Positions 33,150 through 41,896 of a stretch of DNA of 64,000 bases are shown here, in pieces. The notes beneath the pieces were generated by a model, which saw nothing but the letters and a program-made list of their open reading frames with translations, ran no database searches and had not been told where the DNA came from. The DNA is taken from the NCBI GenBank assembly GCA_964498605.1, contig CAZCHK010000003.1, positions 1-64,000 of the forward strand, in the 5' to 3' direction. Made by a program: the position numbers and the translations under genes. The stretch's first letter is position 1; every line of letters starts with the position of its first letter. The DNA is from JBGQAS01 sp964498605. Its GTDB lineage: Bacteria; Chloroflexota; Anaerolineae; Anaerolineales; Anaerolineaceae.

Positions 33150-34058
33150 TCAATCAAATTCTTCGCTGGTGCCTGCCGGCCACAGCGGGTAGAACATGGA
33201 CCACTGATCCGGGTACCGGGAAATGAACACCTCACCCGCGGCGATGACCCGCTCCGCGTTGCTTAAAATCTCTTCGCGAGCATCACCTCCCGCTTCCATC
33301 TCGATCGCTTCACTGCATTCCATCATGTACTTACCGAATGCATCTTTGTGAATCACCACGACGCGCACGCAGGCATGGACCTTGAGCGCCAGCTTCACAT
33401 AGAATACCGGCACCTCGGCGGGGTGTCCAAAGAACCTCGGAGCGTAGCCGCAGCCCGGGTTGGGTCGGTCCAGGCCCGTGAGCACGGTACCGTTTCGCTG
33501 CAATAATTCCCGCGCCTGGGTCAGCGCTGCAGGTGAGATGGGGGTGATGTTCAATCCCTGCTGCTTTCTGAGCAGGTTCTGCCACCGGTACGCGTTGTTG
33601 AGATTCGGGTAGGACAAGATCTGCACGGGCAGTCCAAACAGGGCAATGGCGTACCCGGCCAGGTCGATCGGTCCGATGTGCGGCGCCACGAATATGGTGG
33701 CGCTGCGTTCGCGCATGCAGTCGTGCAGGACCTGCTCAAACCCGGGCGAGAAGCACACCAATGCACGTACTTTTTGAGGGCGGCGCAGATTGTGATAAAA
33801 ATCGAACAGGAACGCTGCCTGGTTGACAAAGACCTGGCGCGTCTTCTCCTCCAGCTGCCGGGGGTTTTCGTTTGGCAGCGCAAGGCGCAAATTGGAGCGC
33901 ACCGCGCGATATACTGTGCTTGTTTTTCGCAAGGCCATGCCGCGGGCTGCCACTCCCGCGATCGCCCGCCCCAGCCGCTCAGGAAGCAGTGATCCAATGG
34001 CCAGGGCCGATCCCATGCCAAACGCACTGTTGATGAACCGCAATATTCCCTTTCCCAT
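33150..34058 (-). CDS. Lysophospholipid acyltransferase, LpxL/HtrB-like
   Basis: 302 residues, one N-terminal hydrophobic segment. The H-x4-D motif is HIGPID near 127-132, followed by GLDRPNPGCGYAPRFFGHPA and VFYVKLALK, as in LpxL/HtrB and in the acyltransferases of actinobacterial phosphatidylinositol mannosides. No lipid A genes are present in the window, so the acceptor may be another glycolipid. It is divergent from plsY, another lipid acyltransferase gene. Confidence 0.85.
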   Translation of the reverse strand: MGKGILRFINSAFGMGSALAIGSLLPERLGRAIAGVAARGMALRKTSTVYRAVRSNLRLALPNENPRQLEEKTRQVFVNQAAFLFDFYHNLRRPQKVRALVCFSPGFEQVLHDCMRERSATIFVAPHIGPIDLAGYAIALFGLPVQILSYPNLNNAYRWQNLLRKQQGLNITPISPAALTQARELLQRNGTVLTGLDRPNPGCGYAPRFFGHPAEVPVFYVKLALKVHACVRVVVIHKDAFGKYMMECSEAIEMEAGGDAREEILSNAERVIAAGEVFISRYPDQWSMFYPLWPAGTSEEFD

Positions 34059-34227
34059 GCTGCCTGCCTATCTGTTTAACCAATTACACGCAATTTGGTT
34101 GCATGAATTCCCTTTGGATTCAGCGAATGTCCATGCATGAAGGCAAATATGACCGGATCACTCCATATCTCCTTTCAATATCGGGGTGTTAATACATACA
34201 TAACTTTTGTGCTCAGAGGTGAGAAGA

Positions 34228-34842
34228 ATGCTACCCAATATACTCTGTATCGCAGGGGGATTCATTTCTGGAAGTATTCCGTTTTCACTCCTGCTTGGCA
34301 GACTTGTCTCCAGCAAGGACATCCGCACGGTTGGTGACGGCAATCCCGGCGCGGCCAACGCGTGGAAAGCTGGCGGCTGGAGAAGCGGTCTGCCGGCAAT
34401 GATCCTGGATATCAGCAAAGGTTTCCTGCCAGTATACCTGGCTGTTCATGTCGGTCATCTGGAAGGATGGGCATTGTTACCCATCGCCCTGGCACCAATC
34501 CTGGGGCACGCTTTTTCCCCTCTCCTGCGATTCAAAGGGGGGAAAGCCATCGGCGTCTCAGGTGGCGTCTGGCTTGCCCTGGCAGGGTTGGAGCCAATTG
34601 TGGTATTTGGTGTTTTCACGCTGGTGATGCTGGTGTTTCAGCCTGAGCACGCCTGGTGCGTGGTGGTGGGCATGTCCTGCCTCGCCTTCTACTGGATCGT
34701 CGCGCAGGCTGACCTGCCATTGACTCTCACCGCGGCTGGCAACCTGCTCATCCTTGCCTGGAAGCACCGCCATGAACTGCTCAGGCCCATTTTACTGAGA
34801 CAGTGGGTGAAAAACCTCCTGCTTCGCGCCCGGAGTTCATAA
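34228..34842 (+). CDS. plsY: Acyl-phosphate:glycerol-3-phosphate acyltransferase PlsY
   Basis: 204 residues with five to six membrane helices. Makes lysophosphatidate, the first step of phospholipid synthesis. Three family motifs are present: GSIPFSLLLGR, GDGNPGAANAWKAGG and GHAFSPLLRFKGGKA. ATG 34228 is preferred because GAGGTGAG lies just upstream. Its TAA overlaps the ATG of the next gene by one base. Confidence 0.95.
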   Translation: MLPNILCIAGGFISGSIPFSLLLGRLVSSKDIRTVGDGNPGAANAWKAGGWRSGLPAMILDISKGFLPVYLAVHVGHLEGWALLPIALAPILGHAFSPLLRFKGGKAIGVSGGVWLALAGLEPIVVFGVFTLVMLVFQPEHAWCVVVGMSCLAFYWIVAQADLPLTLTAAGNLLILAWKHRHELLRPILLRQWVKNLLLRARSS

Positions 34843-36005
34843 TGCCTTTTATCGATTTTTTCTTCTTGATTATGCTCATCCTGGTATTTGCCGGTGTTCT
34901 GATATCGCTGTCAAACGCGTTCTGGCTGAAACGCCTGGATGATTTTAACAGCACGGAATCATCCAGTATGCCGCTGGTGTCCATTCTCGTTCCTGCCCGC
35001 AACGAGGAGCGGAATATCGCTGCCTGCCTGAAATCCCTGCTCGCGCAGGATTATCCAAATTTCGAGGTGATCGTGTTGGACGATCATTCCACCGATGAGA
35101 CAGCTCTTATCCTGGCCGACCTGCTGCGCGATCATTCCAAGATACAAGTTCTCCAGGGGAAAACGCTCCCTGCGGGTTGGCCAGGAAAACACTGGGCCTG
35201 TCATCAGCTCTCCCAGGCTGCCAGGGGTGAATTGCTGCTCTTCACTGATGCAGATACACGCCATGCCCCCCAGACGCTGCGCCGCGCCGTGATAGGAATG
35301 CAGAAGGAAGGGGCGGACCTCCTTTCCGCGCTCCCACGCCAGGAGGTGGTTTCCTGGAGCGAAAAACTGATCGTGCCTTTCATGAACTGGGCGATTCACA
35401 GTTATCTGCCACTGCGGCTGGCCCAGAGGATGCAGCTGCCGTTTTTCTCCCTGACAATCGGCCAGTTCATGCTTTTCCGCAAAGAAGCATTCGCCGCGGT
35501 GGGTGGATTCACATCAGCCACGCATAACGTGAATGACGATGTGGCCCTGGGCAGAGCAATCATATCCAATGGATATGAGTGGCGTTTAATGAACGGTGCC
35601 CGATACATCAGCTGCCGGATGTACCACAACCTTTCCGAAATCCTCAACGGCTTCAGCAAGAACGTGTTTGGATTTTTTAACTACTGTATTCTTCCATTTG
35701 TAGCCATTTTCCTCTTCGCCACGCTGGCTTTCCTGGAACCGCTGTGGGCGGTCAGCAACCATGCCCTGGGGGGCATCGTTTCAGAACGGGCAGCCGACTA
35801 CGCCTGGCTGGCGGTGATCGGTGCGTTATTGCTGTTCGGGATCGCCTATATCCGGCTGCGCATCCCAATCTACCTGGTTCCGCTTTACCCTTTGACCATC
35901 TTCCTGTTCACCCTGGTCGCTTTACGTTCCATGATCTTCAGCCTGACCGGCAGGGCTTCCTGGAAGGACCGCGAACTGGGAAAAAGCAGCGTGCGCTGGT
36001 TTTGA
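34842..36005 (+). CDS. Membrane glycosyltransferase, GT2 (CrtQ-like)
   Basis: 387 residues. One N-terminal membrane helix (about 4-24), GT2 core with VSILVPARNEERNIAACLKS, VIVLDDHSTDETA and FTDADTRHAP, then an acceptor region with VGGF and NDDVALGR, and three or four C-terminal helices. Similar enzymes glycosylate carotenoid acids or membrane lipids. The one-base overlap with plsY suggests translational coupling and a lipid acceptor. Confidence 0.88.
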   Translation: MPFIDFFFLIMLILVFAGVLISLSNAFWLKRLDDFNSTESSSMPLVSILVPARNEERNIAACLKSLLAQDYPNFEVIVLDDHSTDETALILADLLRDHSKIQVLQGKTLPAGWPGKHWACHQLSQAARGELLLFTDADTRHAPQTLRRAVIGMQKEGADLLSALPRQEVVSWSEKLIVPFMNWAIHSYLPLRLAQRMQLPFFSLTIGQFMLFRKEAFAAVGGFTSATHNVNDDVALGRAIISNGYEWRLMNGARYISCRMYHNLSEILNGFSKNVFGFFNYCILPFVAIFLFATLAFLEPLWAVSNHALGGIVSERAADYAWLAVIGALLLFGIAYIRLRIPIYLVPLYPLTIFLFTLVALRSMIFSLTGRASWKDRELGKSSVRWF

Positions 36006-36135
36006 TATATCCGTACATGACATTCAAAATGCGATGCGAAGGACTCCAGCGCGGTGTTTTCCTGTCTGCTTTTCATTTTGAATTAACCTTGCGATTTTAT
36101 AATTACGCCAGAAAATACCTGAGGAGTGAAAAAAC

Positions 36136-37236
36136 ATGGCCGATTCGCGTATCGAGAAGCTGGCCGAAGTGCTTGTGCGCTACTCGCTGGAGATCAAACC
36201 CGGTGACTGGCTTTTGCTGCGCACCAGCCCTGTGGCCGATGAACTGAATCTCGCGTTCATCAAACAAGCCATTCAAGCGGGGGCAAACCTGACATTGCAA
36301 TCCGCTGTATCCGGAGCTGAGGAGGTCATCTATAAATACGCTTCGGATGCCCAGCTGGAATGGATCAGCCCGGCGCGTAAAATGATGATCGAACAGGTCG
36401 ACGCCCAGATGGTGATCGATTGTGACACCAACACGCGCGCACTTTCCGGAATTGATCCCTCGCGCTTCGCTGTTTCACAAAAAGCCAATGCCCCACTGTT
36501 TAAAACTTTCATGGAACGTGCGGCGAAAAAAGAAGTGCGCTGGTCCCTGACGGTGTTCCCCTGCAACGCGCTGGCCCAGGAAGCGGACATGAGCCTGAGC
36601 GACTACCAGGATTTCGTGTACGGAGCGGATATGCTCAACGAACCTGACCCGGTGGCATTCTGGAAGGGGCTGGGGGTCAAGCAGAATGGTTACACCAGCT
36701 GGTTGAAAGGTCACGATCAGGTCGTCATTAAAGGATCCAACCTGGACCTGAAACTATCCATCAAAGAACGCACCTTCATCAGCTGTGCCGGGAAGGAGAA
36801 TTTCCCGGACGGCGAGATTTTCACCGGCCCGGTGGAAGAATCCGTGAACGGCTGGGTGCGCTTTCGCTATCCTGCCATTGAATTCGGGCAGGAAGTGACC
36901 GATATCGAACTGTGGTTCGAGAACGGCAGGGTGGTCAAGGAAACCGCCAGCAAGAACCAGGAGCTTCTCACCAGCCAGCTCAACACCGACCCCGGCGCGC
37001 GCTTCGTTGGAGAATTCGGCATCGGCACCAATTACGGCATCAACCGCTTCACCAAGCACATGCTTTTTGATGAAAAAATGGGCGGCACCATTCACCTGGC
37101 TCTTGGGCATGGGTATCCTGAATCCGGCAGCAAGAATGAATCCGGCATTCACTGGGATATGCTGTGCGACATGAACGACGCGGAAATGACCGCAGACGGG
37201 GAAACCTTTTACAAGAACGGAAACTTCACGCTGTAG
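36136..37236 (+). CDS. M29-family aminopeptidase (AmpS/AmpT-like)
   Basis: 366 residues. Thermophilic-type metallo-aminopeptidase that removes N-terminal residues from peptides. Metal ligands are in NFPDGEIFTGP, VGEFGIGTNYGI, IHLALGHGYPESG and IHWDMLCDM. N-terminal domain RIEKLAEVLVRYSLEIKPGD is typical. GAGGAG lies before the ATG, and TATAAT further upstream. It is a single gene between the lipid genes and a GNAT-like gene. Confidence 0.93.
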   Translation: MADSRIEKLAEVLVRYSLEIKPGDWLLLRTSPVADELNLAFIKQAIQAGANLTLQSAVSGAEEVIYKYASDAQLEWISPARKMMIEQVDAQMVIDCDTNTRALSGIDPSRFAVSQKANAPLFKTFMERAAKKEVRWSLTVFPCNALAQEADMSLSDYQDFVYGADMLNEPDPVAFWKGLGVKQNGYTSWLKGHDQVVIKGSNLDLKLSIKERTFISCAGKENFPDGEIFTGPVEESVNGWVRFRYPAIEFGQEVTDIELWFENGRVVKETASKNQELLTSQLNTDPGARFVGEFGIGTNYGINRFTKHMLFDEKMGGTIHLALGHGYPESGSKNESGIHWDMLCDMNDAEMTADGETFYKNGNFTL

Positions 37237-37267
37237 GCGTGTTTCATTCTGATTCTCCTTTGTCCCT

Positions 37268-37290
37268 CCAGTCGGCGTCATGCCGACTGG
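37268..37290. terminator. Stem-loop after the M29 peptidase gene
   Basis: A perfect 9-bp stem CCAGTCGGC / GCCGACTGG around GTCAT. Only a weak T-rich tail follows, so termination may need Rho or may be partial. Confidence 0.5.
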
Positions 37291-37330
37291 ATTGGATTAA
37301 GCAGCGTTCGCGCGAAAACTGTCCGTCGGG

Positions 37331-37336
37331 TACAAT
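37331..37336 (+). promoter_or_regulatory. -10 box TACAAT of a leaderless promoter
   Basis: TACAAT ends 6 nt before ATG 37343, the same spacing as at 4147 and 29531. Confidence 0.6.
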
Positions 37337-37342
37337 TCTTCC

Positions 37343-38383
37343 ATGAACATTACCACGCACCAGTTTTTCGATGAGAAGCTGCAGTTCGGGTGGAACGCCC
37401 TTCTGGCAGAATCGATCACGCACGTACCCTTCCTGCGCTTTGAATACCTGCGCGCCTGGTGGAAACATCTGGGCGGCGGCGAGTGGGGTGAAAAGCCTGG
37501 CGGCAGCACTCAGCTCGCTCCACCGCGCTTGACCATCGTCACCCTCAGCGACAGCGGGCAACTGGTCGCTATCGCGCCTCTCTTTCACGCCTCGCACGAA
37601 GAGCGCCCCGCGCTGCTCCTGCTGGGATCGATCGAGATATCGGATTACCTCGACCTGATCGTGCGCCAGGCAGACCTGCAGCCATTCCTGACTGCCCTGC
37701 TACCCTTCCTTGCATCCGACGCCCTGCCTGATTGGGAAGCGGTCGATCTCTACAATCTGCTTGAAAGTTCCCCCACAATCCCGGCGCTGCAGGAAACCGC
37801 GGCGCGCATGGGCTGGAAAACTGATCTGCAGCCCCTGCAGCCCGCCCCCGCCATCCCCCTGCCTGGCGATTGGGAGAAGTACCTGGCCGGCATTGACAAG
37901 AAGCAGCGCCACGAGATCCGCCGCAAGATGCGGCGTCTGGAAGAATCAGGCACACCCTGGCGCTGGTATTTCGCTGAAGACCCGGATGCTCTGGAGGAGG
38001 AGATACATGCATTTCTTGAATTAATGGGCCAGGATGCCGAGAAAGCTTCCTTTCTGACCCCCTCCATGCGGGAGATGCTGCTGGAAGCAGCGCGGTGCGC
38101 TTTCTCAGCAGGCTGCCTCAAGCTGGCTTTTCTCGAGATCGATGGCAACAAAGCGGCGGCCTACCTGAACTTCGATTATCTCAACCGCGTCTGGGTGTAC
38201 AACAGCGGACTGGAGCGCTCAATGCTGGAGCACTCCCCCGGCTGGGTGCTGCTGGGGCACCTGCTCAAATGGGCCAACGAAAACCGCCGCGTGGAGTTTG
38301 ACTTCATGCGCGGCGGCGAGGATTACAAGTACCGCTTCGGGGGAATTCCCCGCAGGGTGATGCGGCTGACGATCACGCGCTGA
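37343..38383 (+). CDS. GNAT/FemAB-like acyltransferase (BioF2/CelD type)
   Basis: 346 residues with two GNAT-like halves. The segment KKQRHEIRRKMRRLEESG near 190-207 is the mark of the Acetyltransf_6 family, and the C-terminal GWVLLGHLLKWANENRRVEFDF region ends in RGGEDYKYRFGG. Relatives transfer acyl or aminoacyl groups in exopolysaccharide or wall synthesis; no substrate can be fixed. Its 3' end overlaps the convergent M20 peptidase gene by 11 bp. Confidence 0.85.
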   Translation: MNITTHQFFDEKLQFGWNALLAESITHVPFLRFEYLRAWWKHLGGGEWGEKPGGSTQLAPPRLTIVTLSDSGQLVAIAPLFHASHEERPALLLLGSIEISDYLDLIVRQADLQPFLTALLPFLASDALPDWEAVDLYNLLESSPTIPALQETAARMGWKTDLQPLQPAPAIPLPGDWEKYLAGIDKKQRHEIRRKMRRLEESGTPWRWYFAEDPDALEEEIHAFLELMGQDAEKASFLTPSMREMLLEAARCAFSAGCLKLAFLEIDGNKAAAYLNFDYLNRVWVYNSGLERSMLEHSPGWVLLGHLLKWANENRRVEFDFMRGGEDYKYRFGGIPRRVMRLTITR

Positions 38384-39857
38384 GGTCTTTTTGTGACCAG
38401 AGTTTGATCAGCTCGTGGAAAGTCTGGGTCATTTTTTCCAGCATCTCAAAACTGATGCGCTCATTGACACCGTGCACGCGCTGCATGTCTGCCTGGCTCA
38501 CCAGGTAAGGTGTGAAGCGGTACACGCGGTCCGTCACCTGCAGATAATGCCGCGCGTCCGTCGCTCCAAGCACGAGGAATGGCGCCACGGGAACCTCGCC
38601 GTAGATCGAGCGGATGACCCTCTCCAGTACCTGGTACGCCGGGGTACTGGTATCAGATTCGATGGATGGTTCATTAGGAATGTCACTTGTGAACTTGATC
38701 TCCACGCGCTCGTCGTTGATAACCCTGCGCACATGTTCAGTTACACTTTGGGTCGTATCCCCGGGCAGGATGCGGAAATTCACTTTCGCGCTCACCTGCT
38801 GTGGCAGGATATTTTCTTTCACGCCGCCAGAGAGCATGGTCGGGGCGGTGGTCGTGCGCATCAGGGCGTCCGCGTAAGGGATGCGCGACAGGATCCGCTC
38901 GATTATCCCCTTGAACAGCCACAGGTTGGCGAAAGCCACCTGGAAGAACCACGGCGCGGCAGTTCCGATTCCCTCGAAAAGCTGACGGGCGAATTTCAGA
39001 TCCGCGCGCATCGGATTCTTCTGCAGCGCCAGAATGGCGCGCGCCAGAATGGTGATGGCACTTTCCCGGGGAGGGAGGGATGAGTGCCCGCCCCTGGCAG
39101 AGACAATCAACTCCAGCGTGAGATACCCCTTTTCCGCGACGCCGATCACCGCGACAGGCACATCAATCCCTTTGAAGAAACCCTGAACGAGATATCCGCC
39201 TTCATCCAGAACCACCTCGGGCTCGATGCCCTCCGCCTTCAGCCAATCGACAACGTTCTTCGCGCCGTGGATACTGAGCACTTCTTCATCATGCCCGAAA
39301 GCGAATATGACCGAGCGCTGTGGACGAAATCCATCCTTCATCAACAACTCCGCAGCTTGCAGCAGGGTGTAGATCTGGCTCTTGATGTCCAGCGTTCCGC
39401 GCCCCCACACCATCTCCCCATCGATGTCTCCGCCGAAAGGTTCGTGCTCCCACTGGGAGAGGGTCTGGGGGTCAGCCGGGACCACATCCTGGTGGGCGGT
39501 CAGCACGACGGGTTTCAACTGGGGCTGCGCGCCTTTCCATATGTAGACGAGCGTGTCATTTCCCATGTCCTTCTTTTCTGTAAAGCGCTCAACGAAAGGA
39601 AAAGCTTTTTCCAGGGCCAGGCGGAACTGCAAAAAGGCATGCCGGTCGTCCAGGGCGGGGTCTGCGTGTGAAACTGTTTTACAGCGGATGCCCTCCGCCA
39701 GCGCCTTAGCCAGGCGCGGCAAGTCCACCGCGACGCTCTGAACGGCAGCCGCTTTTTCTGCCTTGCGAGGGAAACGCGCCGCGCGAATCATTACCACGGC
39801 AACAAGGATGGCAAAAAGGCCTGCCAGTGCGATCAAAATTATCCAGAAAATGTCCAT
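38373..39857 (-). CDS. M20-family peptidase (PM20D1/carboxypeptidase S-like)
   Basis: 494 residues. N-terminal membrane anchor at about 4-25 (WIILIALAGLFAILVAVVMI). Two-zinc M20 core: LTAHQDVVPAD, WGRGTLDIKSQ, FAFGHDEEVLS and a late His region. Cleaves N-acyl amino acids or peptides, probably on the outer face of the membrane because of the anchor. GAGGAGC lies before the ATG. It follows the PLD-like lipoprotein gene by 20 bp and could share its transcript. Confidence 0.9.
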   Translation of the reverse strand: MDIFWIILIALAGLFAILVAVVMIRAARFPRKAEKAAAVQSVAVDLPRLAKALAEGIRCKTVSHADPALDDRHAFLQFRLALEKAFPFVERFTEKKDMGNDTLVYIWKGAQPQLKPVVLTAHQDVVPADPQTLSQWEHEPFGGDIDGEMVWGRGTLDIKSQIYTLLQAAELLMKDGFRPQRSVIFAFGHDEEVLSIHGAKNVVDWLKAEGIEPEVVLDEGGYLVQGFFKGIDVPVAVIGVAEKGYLTLELIVSARGGHSSLPPRESAITILARAILALQKNPMRADLKFARQLFEGIGTAAPWFFQVAFANLWLFKGIIERILSRIPYADALMRTTTAPTMLSGGVKENILPQQVSAKVNFRILPGDTTQSVTEHVRRVINDERVEIKFTSDIPNEPSIESDTSTPAYQVLERVIRSIYGEVPVAPFLVLGATDARHYLQVTDRVYRFTPYLVSQADMQRVHGVNERISFEMLEKMTQTFHELIKLWSQKDLSA

Positions 39858-39877
39858 GCCTAGCTCCTCGGTCGGGA

Positions 39878-40936
39878 TCAGGGTGTCGCCCTGTCATAAA
39901 TGCGGTTGAATTCATCCAGAAATTCTGCAGCCACCCCGGGATCGTGGACGATGAAAATATTCTCGTCATTGCGCTTTTCAGCCGCGGATGTGAAATTATA
40001 CGAGCCAAAAACCACCACTGACCCATCGATGACGACCGTTTTCTGGTGCATCGCTCCGTCATCTCCATCCAGCCGAACATCCATCCCTCGAGAAAGCAGG
40101 AATTCATATTCACTGCCGCTGTCTGCGACGGCTTTGCTGCCGTCATAGACGATGCGCACAGCGACACCTCTCTCGGAAGCCATCACCAGCGCGTCGCCCA
40201 GGCTGTCGAGGGTGAAACTGTACGCCAGCACATCGATACTGCTGCGCGCGTCGTTGACCAGGCGCAGAAGCTGCTTGCTGACGCTGTCATCAGGAGAGAA
40301 ATACACCTCCATGGGGATCCCGCCTTCCACCCACTGGGGATACGGGGTGTTGGAAGGACTATCGGCGCCAAAGAAGTGATCGTGGAACATCTCGTCGAAT
40401 TCCGCCTGGTAGTTTCGCACGGCTTTTTCAGAGACAATCCGCACCACACAGTTGGCATCCGTTTCCACGCTGCTGTAGGTCAGGTTGAGCGAACCCAGCC
40501 ACAGCTGCGTCCCGTCAATGATGGTGAACTTATTGTGCATCAAGCCATCCTCGCTGCCGGCAACCACCTGTATACCTGCCTGCCGCAGCTGCAAGACTTC
40601 CGCGCCATCCATGTTGTCCGCGTCGGTGACCAGGCGCACGACCACGCCGCCTGCTGAGGCTTCCACCAGCGCGTCCGTCACGGCCGCGTGTGTCAGGTTG
40701 TACACGGCGATTTCGATTCTCTCCTGCGCGTCGTTGATCGATTCAAGATACTCCCCCAGCATCTCGTCGCCCTGGTCCGGAGTGAAATACACCTCGATGC
40801 TGACTGGAACGTCCTCATCAAACATCTCAGGCATCTGTACTGGTGGGAACTGCGGTTGACACGCGATGAAAGAGAGAATGAGAAGTGGAATCGCAAGAAT
40901 TACTTGGCTGCGTCGCGTGGGGTTACGGTTCATCAT
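39878..40936 (-). CDS. Phospholipase D-like lipoprotein with two HKD motifs
   Basis: 352 residues. Lipobox in LSFIAC near 26. Two complete HKD motifs: HNKFTIID with GSLN, and HQKTVVID with GSYNF, each preceded by a strand-helix unit. Full-length PLD with both catalytic halves, so likely active as a phosphodiesterase or nuclease outside the cell. Encoded in the same direction as the M20 peptidase downstream. Confidence 0.92.
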   Translation of the reverse strand: MMNRNPTRRSQVILAIPLLILSFIACQPQFPPVQMPEMFDEDVPVSIEVYFTPDQGDEMLGEYLESINDAQERIEIAVYNLTHAAVTDALVEASAGGVVVRLVTDADNMDGAEVLQLRQAGIQVVAGSEDGLMHNKFTIIDGTQLWLGSLNLTYSSVETDANCVVRIVSEKAVRNYQAEFDEMFHDHFFGADSPSNTPYPQWVEGGIPMEVYFSPDDSVSKQLLRLVNDARSSIDVLAYSFTLDSLGDALVMASERGVAVRIVYDGSKAVADSGSEYEFLLSRGMDVRLDGDDGAMHQKTVVIDGSVVVFGSYNFTSAAEKRNDENIFIVHDPGVAAEFLDEFNRIYDRATP

Positions 40937-41133
40937 GCTTGGTTTTGCTGGTGCTGATCGGTTGAAAGCATTTTACCATGACGGCCTGGCCGCGTGAGAT
41001 TTCTCCCGTCCGCTTTTTCACCAGGTTTGCCCGGGAAGGCATGAATGCACCCATCGCAAGATACAGAAATGTGTTGAAAATGATAGGCGTGAACCAGTTC
41101 CCGATGGTACGGCCGCGTCAGCAAACGAATGGG

Positions 41134-41874
41134 TTAAATCTTGCGCCACACCTGGTACAGGCTCAGATCGCCCCCCTGTCCGTCTGAGAACCATTCTTCG
41201 GTAATCCTGAAGCCGCTCTCCCCTGCCAGGTTTCGAAGTTCATCGGCGGTGTAACTGTGCACGTACCTTAAACCGCGCTGCTCCGCCTGTCCTGGAAGCG
41301 CATAACGCCAATCAAGCAGATGGTCCCCCGGATCCACGACCTCGTCCGTCAACCCCGCCCGTGACCAGGGCTGCACGCGCGCGAGGAACTTTGAACTGCG
41401 CTGGAACTGCCACACTGAGTGCGCGAAGGTCCCGTTTTCGCTCAGGAGATCATTGATGGCTCGCAGCAGCGCGAGACGGTTCTGCCTGCCGGGAAGGTGA
41501 TGGAGCACCGCAAAAGCCATGATACCGTGCACATCGCGGGGGATAACGCGATGTGGAAAGGTTCCGCTGGATAAGTCCCAGAGGTGAAACCGCGCATGAT
41601 CGATGTCTTTGTTGAGTATTCTTGCTTCATTTAGTAATACGTCGCTGTTGTCAAGACCGATATAGCTTCCCTGGAAACCATTCCGCGTCCATTCCCGTGC
41701 CAGGTAGCCGTTTCCACATCCAAGATCCAGCCACGTGCCTTGCGCGGGAACGCTCTGAAGAAATTTTCGCACTCCCGGCTGGATGCGCAGTCGCGTGCGC
41801 GAGAAAGCCGCCCCAAAGGTCTGGTAGAATTCCTGATTGAGGCGAATTAACTTTTCAGCCACTACTGGTTGCAT
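41134..41874 (-). CDS. Class I SAM methyltransferase
   Basis: 246 residues from ATG 41874. SAM motif I is WLDLGCGNGYLAREW at about 50-64, an acidic strand IGLDNSD follows, then FAVLHHLPG. The N-terminal LNQEFYQTFGAAFSRTRLRIQPG resembles methyltransferases that act on small molecules or on tRNA, and the divergent neighbour is elp3. That makes a role as a tRNA wobble-uridine methylase (Trm9-like) attractive but unproven. TATAAT lies 6 nt before the ATG; any longer frame would overlap elp3. Confidence 0.85.
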   Translation of the reverse strand: MQPVVAEKLIRLNQEFYQTFGAAFSRTRLRIQPGVRKFLQSVPAQGTWLDLGCGNGYLAREWTRNGFQGSYIGLDNSDVLLNEARILNKDIDHARFHLWDLSSGTFPHRVIPRDVHGIMAFAVLHHLPGRQNRLALLRAINDLLSENGTFAHSVWQFQRSSKFLARVQPWSRAGLTDEVVDPGDHLLDWRYALPGQAEQRGLRYVHSYTADELRNLAGESGFRITEEWFSDGQGGDLSLYQVWRKI

Positions 41875-41880
41875 GACCTT

Positions 41881-41888
41881 ATTATATA
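41881..41888. promoter_or_regulatory. Overlapping divergent -10 boxes in a 22-bp spacer
   Basis: On the minus strand TATAAT (41886-41881) is 6 nt from ATG 41874. On the plus strand TATATA (41883-41888) is 8 nt from ATG 41897. The two boxes share four bases, so both promoters cannot be occupied at once. Confidence 0.55.
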
Positions 41889-41896
41889 GGAAACGC

